Assembly: GCF_018736045.1 (NCBI RefSeq)
Contig: NZ_CP076133.1
Span: 558,001 to 622,000, forward strand
Direction of reading: 5' to 3'
From: Flammeovirga yaeyamensis
Lineage (GTDB): Bacteria > Bacteroidota > Bacteroidia > Cytophagales > Flammeovirgaceae
DNA: 64,000 nt
The notes under the pieces are model-generated. The model was not told the origin of the DNA. It saw only the letters and a program-made list of their open reading frames with translations, and searched no databases. The translations under genes and the position numbers were made by a program. This document shows positions 57,478-64,000 of the stretch, in pieces (the first letter of the stretch is position 1; each line of letters starts with the position of its first letter).

Positions 57478-58404
57478 ATGCACAGAATTACTAACCATAA
57501 AGAGATTATCGATAAGATCTACGAAGAAATAATAACGGGAGACAACTTAGGAGCTCCTGCTGGATATATTCCCGAGTTGGCTAAAGTAGATCCCAACCAA
57601 TTTGGGGTGTATTTTATGTCGACTGAAAATGATACTTATGGTAAAGGAGATTGGCAAACGAAGTTTTCTATTCAGAGTATTATGAAAGTACTTTCATTAA
57701 GCTTGGCTTATCAAATGTTGGGTGATTCTATTTGGAAAAGAGTGGGAGTGGAACCTTCGGGTAGTGCCTTCAATTCCTTAGTTCGATTAGAAACGGATAA
57801 TGGCATTCCAAGAAATCCATTTATAAACGGTGGGGCCTTAGTAATTTGTGATATGCTTTTATCACAATTGAAGAACCCTCTTTTCGATTTTCTTTCATTC
57901 GTGCGTGAGGTAAGTGGGAGTGATAAAGTATATTACAATGAAACAGTAGCTCAATCGGAGGCTTCAGTAGGTTATCGAAATATTGCGCTTTGTAATTTTA
58001 TCAAATCGTTCGGGAACATTGATAATGACCCCAACGAGGTACTCGATTTTTACTTTCATATGTGTTCCATCGAAATGGATTGTCAACAATTGGCTCACTC
58101 CTTCGAGTTTTTAATGGATGGGAAATTCAGAACCAAAAATGGTAGTTCAGTTTTGAATTTAAGTCAGTCTAAACGTATCAATGCCATTATGCAAACCTGT
58201 GGTTTTTATGATGAATCCGGAGAGTTTGCTTTCAAAGTAGGGTTGCCGGGCAAGTCGGGAGTAGGCGGAGGTATAGTGGCCGTTCACCCCGAAAAATATT
58301 GTATTTGTGTATGGAGTCCGAATCTAAACGAGAATGGAAATTCCCATAGAGGAATGAAGTTTCTAGAACGATTCACCACAGAAACGGAGCTTTCCATTTT
58401 CTAG
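57478..58404 (+). CDS. glsA: glutaminase A
   Basis: 308 residues, usual length for the family. Converts L-glutamine to L-glutamate and ammonia in the cytosol; beta-lactamase-like fold. The catalytic pair Ser67-x-x-Lys70 is in FSIQSIMK. Other family motifs are RVGVEPSGSAFNS, GIPRNPFINGGAL and GLPGKSGVGGGIVAV. No signal peptide. It is a single gene with no obvious partner; the next genes belong to a regulator and a sulfatase. A housekeeping or acid-stress role is known for the family. Confidence 0.95.
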   Translation: MHRITNHKEIIDKIYEEIITGDNLGAPAGYIPELAKVDPNQFGVYFMSTENDTYGKGDWQTKFSIQSIMKVLSLSLAYQMLGDSIWKRVGVEPSGSAFNSLVRLETDNGIPRNPFINGGALVICDMLLSQLKNPLFDFLSFVREVSGSDKVYYNETVAQSEASVGYRNIALCNFIKSFGNIDNDPNEVLDFYFHMCSIEMDCQQLAHSFEFLMDGKFRTKNGSSVLNLSQSKRINAIMQTCGFYDESGEFAFKVGLPGKSGVGGGIVAVHPEKYCICVWSPNLNENGNSHRGMKFLERFTTETELSIF

Positions 58405-58639
58405 ATTGTATTTAATGTTATTTACTAAAAAGGCAAATTGTAGCTATTTACATTGTATAGGGTAAAGTCGTTTTTTGTGATTTATAATTAATCATTAAGT
58501 CAAATCATAACTGTCGAATACAAAAAATATAACTCTTACTGCATAGGGTTTTTTGACTTAAACCACACATTCTATTACTATACACTGATTGCTTTTTATC
58601 AGCACATCAGGGTAACTGAATAGTCAAAGTTACATTAGA

Positions 58640-59263
58640 ATGCTAACTACAAAAGAAACAAAAAATACAGATTCAGCCCTTATACAGTATACCTCGAAGG
58701 TTGAGGAATTTAACCTCCTTGATTTCGAGGAATACTTATTAAATCAATTAATTGCGACCTCATTATGTGGTATTGATGAGGATGATCTTATTTCAAAATC
58801 ATTTTTGATAAAGTCAGAAGCAACAGATTTTCTAAGTGATCCTCTTAGGAAAATCATGAGTATTCCCGTCTATTTCTATTTGATAAATCTCGATGAAGAG
58901 TTGATTTTTTATACACTTTGGGAAAAAACGCGATGCCAAGAATTAATAATCACTTGCTTTCCGGTAACAGGTAAAAAGGAAAAGAAAATCTTTGAGCATT
59001 ATAAAAAGCTTCATACGAATTATAAAAGAAGTAAAGACAATTATCAAAATCTTACCCATAGAGAAAAAGATATTGCCATTTACCTTTCGGAAGGTCTTTC
59101 CAATCAGGATATCTCCGACAAACTTTTTATCAGTATCAACACCACAAAAAATCACAGAAGAAGCATTGTCAAAAAATTGAATTGTACTTCCATTGTAGAA
59201 CTACAAAAGATCGTTTTTGCGAATCGCTTTTTTGATAACAGCGTAAATCAGGTCTTTGAATAA
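58640..59263 (+). CDS. LuxR-type (GerE) transcriptional regulator
   Basis: 207 residues. The C-terminal helix-turn-helix is typical LuxR: LTHREKDIAIYLSEGLSNQD followed by ISDKLFISINTTKNHRRSIV and KKLNCTSIVEL (about 135-190). The N-terminal about 130 residues have no recognisable receiver or sensor motif (no phosphoacceptor-Asp pattern). It is an orphan regulator in front of the last sulfatase unit; control of that unit is possible but not shown. The 235-bp gap upstream (58405-58639) holds no gene. Confidence 0.85.
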   Translation: MLTTKETKNTDSALIQYTSKVEEFNLLDFEEYLLNQLIATSLCGIDEDDLISKSFLIKSEATDFLSDPLRKIMSIPVYFYLINLDEELIFYTLWEKTRCQELIITCFPVTGKKEKKIFEHYKKLHTNYKRSKDNYQNLTHREKDIAIYLSEGLSNQDISDKLFISINTTKNHRRSIVKKLNCTSIVELQKIVFANRFFDNSVNQVFE

Positions 59264-59289
59264 ATTGAATTATTGTACTGATTTTTTTA

Positions 59290-59458
59290 GGGGGATAATC
59301 ACTTAATTTCTCCATTTTAACCTTCGTATTTGATACAAAACAGGGATAAATTCAAAATAACTAGTGGGGGTTTTGTATCAATTAAACAGAGGGATATACA
59401 TTAATCGCTTAGTTTGAGATAAAAATTTCTATTCGCCCCCCTTCGTCCAATACCTTTG
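59290..59458 (+). promoter_or_regulatory. long regulatory region of the last sulfatase gene
   Basis: The 216-bp gap carries GGGGG runs (59290-59294 and 59366-59370), a CCCCCC run (59436-59441), a perfect 12-bp inverted repeat (59330-59341 with 59370-59381) and TACCTTTG (59451-59458), a match to the -7 consensus TAnnTTTG, 21 bp before the start codon. The C/G tracts recall those before other units of the PUL. Confidence 0.4.
59330..59381. repeat. 12-bp inverted repeat upstream of the sulfatase
   Basis: TTGATACAAAAC (59330-59341) and GTTTTGTATCAA (59370-59381) are exact reverse complements with 28 bp between, centred about 124 bp before the sulfatase start. The loop is long for a terminator and there is no T-tract, so paired operator half-sites or a leader structure are both possible. 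Confidence 0.55.
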
Positions 59459-59479
59459 ATGTAAACGAATGGAATTGAA

Positions 59480-61324
59480 ATGAAACATCAAATTGTATTA
59501 CTACTATTACTAACAGTTTTGTCCCCTATTTACAATGGGGTCAATGCTCAAAATAAACCGAACATTTTATGGGTACTCACGGACGACCAACGCTTCGATT
59601 CGATTAGAGCATTCAATAAAATGACCACAGGAAAAGAGATGAGCGAATTGGGGTATGTAGAATCTCCCAATGTCGATCGATTGGCAGAGATGGGGACAAC
59701 TTTTATCAATACATATTGTCAGTCGCCCGCCTGTGCACCCTCAAGAACGGCCATGCATTTGGGTAGATATCCATTCCGTTCAGGCATTTTCGAATTCGAA
59801 TATTATAACAACAAAGCAGCACACTTTCAGCCCACCCTTCCAGAACAAATGGAGCAATTGGGGTATCAGACTTTACATATTGGGAAATTGGGGGTAAGAA
59901 TTAGAACCCTAAAAAATGGGAGAGCAGTAAAGCATCAGATTTATCAAACAGATATAGATTTTAAGAAACTGGCCGAAGAAGGATTTACCGATTGGGGGAA
60001 AATGTGGGCCAAAGAAGTGGAAGGAGAAAAGCTAGATACTCCCATCAAAAACTTAGAATTCTTTGTTACTGAAGAAGGAAAATTCGAGTACGTCTCCAAA
60101 GAATTGGAAGAAAGCAGACCTCAGTATAAAGGATCGGGTGCTGCTGCTATGAAGAAATACGATCTTCTTAGACAATACAATGAGAAAAAAGGACCACAAA
60201 CGCCTTTCTCTCCTGGAATTTTGGCTGGGGTGAGTTCAAGAAAATCGGGGAATACAAGAGATGGGTTTTATGCTCAAATATTTGAAGCTTACTTAAATAA
60301 CTTGGAGGGTGATTATACCATCGGTAGCCAATCATTTGATAAGATCGATGAGTCTAAACCTCTGTTCTGCCATATTGGTTTTGACTTCCCACATACGCCT
60401 GTGCTTCCACCAAAAGAATATGCCGAACGTTTCGAAAAATACGATTATCAAATTCCTCAATTTGATGCATCATCCGAGTTCGAGAAGATGCCAAAGCAAT
60501 TGAAACAACAAGTAAAACAAGCCTATACAGATCATTTTACGGATGCAGAGAAATTAAAAATGATCCAATATTATTATGCATTCTGTGCCTATGGCGATCA
60601 GTTAATTGGTCAGTCGGTCGATGCTTTTATTGATTATAGCGAAAAGAGAAATCAGGAATGGATGATTGTGTATGTCTGTGGAGATCATGGTTGGAAATTG
60701 AATGACCATGGATCGGTATCAAAATTCTCGCCTTGGGAAGTGGACGTGCATAATCCAATTATAGTAGTATCATCTGATAAGAAGAAATTTCCGAAAGGAA
60801 AAGTAGTGGAAGACTTCACTGAATTTGTGGATGTAGCACCTACGATTTTAGCTTCGGGAGGAGCAGATCTTGAGCATGCTTCTTTTCATTATTTAGATGG
60901 ATTGAACTTAGCAAAAGTGGCCGCAGAGGAAGCTCCCAAAAGAGATTATGTTATAGGTGAAAGTCACGCTGTAACAGGTCCAAGAGCATTTATTAGAACA
61001 AAAGAGTATATGTTTTCCTTAAAGGTTCGCCCCAATAAAAAAAGGGGAGAGAATATGGAATGGGCTAGAAATGCAAGTGATAAAGAATTGGATATGTGTC
61101 TATATGCTATCAAAGACGATCCCAAAGAGGTGAATAACCTTGCCTATAATAAGAAATACCAATCGATTACAAAAGTCATGAAAAAGAAGCTGATTGATAT
61201 CGTATTGGGAGATAACCGTGTGGAAGTACAATGGGGAAAGAAAGCCGATGGTACCAAAGTGTTTAGAAGCAAATTTGCAGAAGGGGCACACGATTATCGA
61301 TTGAAGATAAAGGGTAACCTTTAG
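59480..61324 (+). CDS. sulfatase (S1 family), secreted, long form
   Basis: 614 residues with a signal peptide (ending NGVNAQ, about 24). It has the metal-binding TDDQRFDS, maturation motif C85-A-P-S-R, GDHGWKLNDHGS as the second metal-binding stretch, and DFPHTPVLPP. The GKWHxG motif appears as GKLGVRI, so the active-site pocket differs from the other five sulfatases. An extra region of about 150 residues (150-290) explains its greater length. It sits alone between a LuxR regulator and an HTCS gene, as a small satellite of the PUL. Substrate unknown. Confidence 0.9.
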   Translation: MKHQIVLLLLLTVLSPIYNGVNAQNKPNILWVLTDDQRFDSIRAFNKMTTGKEMSELGYVESPNVDRLAEMGTTFINTYCQSPACAPSRTAMHLGRYPFRSGIFEFEYYNNKAAHFQPTLPEQMEQLGYQTLHIGKLGVRIRTLKNGRAVKHQIYQTDIDFKKLAEEGFTDWGKMWAKEVEGEKLDTPIKNLEFFVTEEGKFEYVSKELEESRPQYKGSGAAAMKKYDLLRQYNEKKGPQTPFSPGILAGVSSRKSGNTRDGFYAQIFEAYLNNLEGDYTIGSQSFDKIDESKPLFCHIGFDFPHTPVLPPKEYAERFEKYDYQIPQFDASSEFEKMPKQLKQQVKQAYTDHFTDAEKLKMIQYYYAFCAYGDQLIGQSVDAFIDYSEKRNQEWMIVYVCGDHGWKLNDHGSVSKFSPWEVDVHNPIIVVSSDKKKFPKGKVVEDFTEFVDVAPTILASGGADLEHASFHYLDGLNLAKVAAEEAPKRDYVIGESHAVTGPRAFIRTKEYMFSLKVRPNKKRGENMEWARNASDKELDMCLYAIKDDPKEVNNLAYNKKYQSITKVMKKKLIDIVLGDNRVEVQWGKKADGTKVFRSKFAEGAHDYRLKIKGNL

Positions 61325-61332
61325 ATTAGTTT

Positions 61333-61378
61333 TATTTCACCTCATCATTTCCTAAATTGAAGCCGATGATGTGAAATA
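61333..61378 (+). terminator. stem-loop after the last sulfatase
   Basis: TATTTCACCTCATC (61333-61346) pairs with GATGATGTGAAATA (61365-61378), one G-T wobble, directly after the stop codon at 61324. The T-tract is delayed to about 61391, so the terminator call is moderate. Confidence 0.55.
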
Positions 61379-61498
61379 GTATCTGACTAATTTTTTAAAT
61401 ATACAGAGCACACAACAATGTGTACTTTTTTAAATGGTAAATATCAAATACTTGATTTGAAATTCTGTAATTCTAGAAGATTTAAACCGTCCAAAAAT

Positions 61499-64000
61499 AT
61501 GAAAGCATTACTTTACTATACAAAAGCTTTAGGGTTATTACTATCAACTTTACTCTTCACAATAAATGGATTGGCGAACGATGGTGGGGCTATTTTTCAG
61601 CATTATACCACTCGTCAGGGTTTATCTCAGAATGATATTAACTGTTTATTTCAGGATAGTCAGGGTTTGTTATGGATGGGAACCAACGATGGTTTAAGCA
61701 GCTTCGATGGGTATACTTTTAAAGATTACCGAATGGATACGCACGATATTCCATCCAACCTAATCAATAAAATTATAGAAGACGATTTTGGCAACCTATG
61801 GTTAGGCACAGCCGATGCTGGACTTTGTCGATTTAACCTGAAAACAGAAGTATTTACCACCTTCGGAAACACAGCAGAAACTCCAAAACTAATTACCAAA
61901 AACAACGTGTACCGTATGGTTTTGGACAAACAAGGCAACCTATGGTTTGGGAATACCAAAGGGTTGAACTGTGTGAAAAAGGAGTATTTAAATCAGGAGA
62001 AAATTAAGGTAAATAAATACAGACACAATAAGCACAATCAGGAAAGCTTACACGCCAATATTATCAGAGATCTTCTGGTGGATAGTCAAGGGAGAGTTTT
62101 GGTGGCGAATGGAAGTGGCTTACAACAGTATATGCCTCCGACAGGAAAAGATGATTACGGATCGTTCAAAGATTGGAATATCTATTTGAAGAAAAGAAGA
62201 GGGGTGATGGCCATGACAGAAGGAGAAAACTCCATCATCATCGCATTTTTTGATGGTATCTATGAGCTTAAAGTAGATAAAGACGGACGAAACTCATCGT
62301 TAAAACGACTGTCGAATTTAAAGTGTGATGTGATTATCAAAGATATCAATGGCATTTTTTGGGCAGGATCTAAGCGTGGATTATTTCGATTGAAGTACGA
62401 TTTGATTACAGAGAAGTTAATTCAACTAGATCATTATAATAAAGATGAATACCTAAATTCTAATATTGTTCATACGATTTACGAAGATAAAACAGGAATT
62501 ATTTGGATTGGAACTGTAGGTGGTGGTATCAAAAAATATAATCCGAGGTTAAAGAAATTTAGACATATCCAAAGAGAAGATGAAGAGGGAAGCTTATCCT
62601 ACAATAAAGTGAGATCGGTGTATGAAGATACTTTAAACCGACTTTGGGTGGGAACTGAAGGAGGCGGATTAAACTATTTATCAGCTGATAATAAAGATTA
62701 TGAAAATGGCTTCAAGCATATCAGTTTAGAAGTAGATAAACGCAGTCAGAATACCGTTTATGATATCAATGAGTTTAGAAATAATTTGATATTAGGAGTG
62801 GGTTATCCTTTAAAGATAGTAGCTAAATCTATTGATCAAGCAGATAAAATAGGACAAAATCTAAGAGGTAATTCTATAACTCCACCTTTTCTAACCAACT
62901 CAGTATTTATTACAGAAACAGAAGGTGATTCTGTGATTTGGTTAGGATCTTATGGAGGAGGTTTAATTCGAGGGATTATTCAAGAGGATGGAAATTTAGA
63001 TTGGCAACGCATTAAGATTGCTCGAAAGGAAGCTTACAAAGATCCGATCGAAGTGGTAAGAAATATCTTAGTTGATAAAAAAGGAAACGTTTGGGTGGGT
63101 ACGAACCAAGGTTTGCTATTTATATCAAAATCTCAGAAACATCTGGAAAATCCACAATGTAAACTGTTTTCATCACTTAAAGATGATGATCAGTCGTTAA
63201 GCTACAATTATATTTTACCCCTTTTCGAAGCGTCCAATGGAGAAATTTGGATTGGTACTATGGGTGGTGGTTTAAACATTATCACTCCTCAATCCAGTAT
63301 CAATGATTTAAAATTTGAGCATCTATCTACTCAAAACGGATTACCAAGTAATGTAATTAAAGCTATTTTGGAAGACGATTATGGTAACCTTTGGGTATCG
63401 AGTAACAAAGGTTTGAGTAAAATATCTTTGGATGATAGAAGAGTGAAAAACTTTGATGTAAGTGACGGACTTCAGGATAACGAATTTGGAGAGTTAACCG
63501 CCATTAAACGTAGAAATGGAGAACTCATTTTTGGCGGGGTGAACGGAATAAATGTCTTCTACCCTCATGAAATAGTAGATGATAAAACCATTGCCGATTT
63601 AGTGTTTACTGATCTTAAAGTGTTGAATAAAGAGGTGAACACCAATGAAGAATTTGAATCGAATAATATCTTAGAAAAGTCGATACGCTATACGGATCAC
63701 ATTGTCTTAAACTCTTCACAAAATAGTTTTGCGGTAAGGTTTGCTTATTTGCACTATGCATCGCCTAACAAGAACAAATACTTATATAAGTTGGAGGGAT
63801 ACGATAAGGATTGGATCACTTCTGATGCCATGCAAAGGGAAGCAAAGTACACCAACTTATCGGCAGGGACTTATAAATTATTGGTAAAGGCGTCGAATGG
63901 AGATCATATTTGGAATCCAAAACCTATCGAATTATCTATCGAAATATTACCACCACTTTGGTTGACTTGGTGGGCCAAATTATTCTATGTGATTGTGGTA
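61499..64000 (+). CDS. hybrid two-component system (HTCS) sensor, N-terminal part
   Basis: 834 codons, open to the window end. A signal peptide (about 1-26) precedes a periplasmic sensor of two seven-bladed propellers made of Reg_prop repeats (DSQGLLWMGTNDGLSSFDGY, DDFGNLWLGTADAGL, DKTGIIWIGTVGGGIKKYNP, DKKGNVWVGTNQGL, DDYGNLWVSSNKGLSK and others). These are followed by a Y_Y_Y domain (about 737-812, YLYKLEGYDKDWI) and the start of a membrane helix (about 820, LTWWAKLFYVIVV). The missing C-terminal part should carry histidine kinase, receiver and AraC domains. Such sensors bind a glycan fragment in the periplasm and activate PUL genes. Divergent or following genes lie outside the window. Confidence 0.93.
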   Translation, partial: MKALLYYTKALGLLLSTLLFTINGLANDGGAIFQHYTTRQGLSQNDINCLFQDSQGLLWMGTNDGLSSFDGYTFKDYRMDTHDIPSNLINKIIEDDFGNLWLGTADAGLCRFNLKTEVFTTFGNTAETPKLITKNNVYRMVLDKQGNLWFGNTKGLNCVKKEYLNQEKIKVNKYRHNKHNQESLHANIIRDLLVDSQGRVLVANGSGLQQYMPPTGKDDYGSFKDWNIYLKKRRGVMAMTEGENSIIIAFFDGIYELKVDKDGRNSSLKRLSNLKCDVIIKDINGIFWAGSKRGLFRLKYDLITEKLIQLDHYNKDEYLNSNIVHTIYEDKTGIIWIGTVGGGIKKYNPRLKKFRHIQREDEEGSLSYNKVRSVYEDTLNRLWVGTEGGGLNYLSADNKDYENGFKHISLEVDKRSQNTVYDINEFRNNLILGVGYPLKIVAKSIDQADKIGQNLRGNSITPPFLTNSVFITETEGDSVIWLGSYGGGLIRGIIQEDGNLDWQRIKIARKEAYKDPIEVVRNILVDKKGNVWVGTNQGLLFISKSQKHLENPQCKLFSSLKDDDQSLSYNYILPLFEASNGEIWIGTMGGGLNIITPQSSINDLKFEHLSTQNGLPSNVIKAILEDDYGNLWVSSNKGLSKISLDDRRVKNFDVSDGLQDNEFGELTAIKRRNGELIFGGVNGINVFYPHEIVDDKTIADLVFTDLKVLNKEVNTNEEFESNNILEKSIRYTDHIVLNSSQNSFAVRFAYLHYASPNKNKYLYKLEGYDKDWITSDAMQREAKYTNLSAGTYKLLVKASNGDHIWNPKPIELSIEILPPLWLTWWAKLFYVIVV

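Overview
The window is AT-rich DNA from a marine-type member of the Bacteroidota, most likely a Cytophagales/Flammeovirga-like bacterium. Evidence for this is the tandem SusC/SusD pairs, hybrid two-component (HTCS) regulators, C-terminal type IX secretion (T9SS) sorting domains, many lipoproteins, many formylglycine-type sulfatases and the lack of consistent Shine-Dalgarno sequences. The genus is inference; the phylum is well supported.

1-37.8 kb is a large polysaccharide utilisation locus (PUL) read on the + strand. It opens with the AraC-type tail of a regulator (1-113) and two sulfatases (227-3146). A five-gene outer-membrane uptake operon follows: SusC1-SusD1-SusC2-SusD2-glycan-binding lipoprotein (3437-13757). 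Next is a catalytic block: GH2 beta-galactosidase, GH51-like T9SS enzyme, T9SS multi-Ig protein, sulfatase, small helical protein, compact clan-A-like hydrolase lipoprotein, sulfatase, esterase and GH29 fucosidase (14054-30541). A lone minus-strand putAbiC-like gene (30551-31483) interrupts it before GH29, sulfatase and GH2 genes (31769-37796). Six sulfatases in the window, two GH29, two GH2 and one GH51-like enzyme point to a sulfated heteroglycan with galactose, fucose and perhaps arabinose. The exact polymer cannot be read from sequence. No sulfatase-maturating enzyme is present here.

37.8-43.4 kb is a minus-strand defence-like patch: a McrB/McrC restriction pair bracketed by two decayed copies of a DUF1016 (YhcG-type) gene. 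It is followed by a GNAT acetyltransferase and a TetR regulator with a perfect 18-bp palindromic operator.

43.4-58.4 kb is mixed. On the minus strand are a VPS10/BNR-propeller lipoprotein, a translationally coupled two-gene system and a tricorn-like protease. The two-gene system joins a 1715-residue NRPS-like enzyme (condensation, FkbH/HAD, carrier, thioester reductase and an extra C-terminal domain, with no adenylation domain) to an alpha/beta hydrolase with a cysteine at the nucleophile elbow. On the + strand are a CPBP membrane protease and glutaminase A. The coupled pair is the best candidate for an undescribed system.

58.6-64 kb holds a LuxR-type regulator, a sixth sulfatase behind a long regulatory stretch with an inverted repeat, and the first 834 codons of an HTCS sensor that runs off the window.
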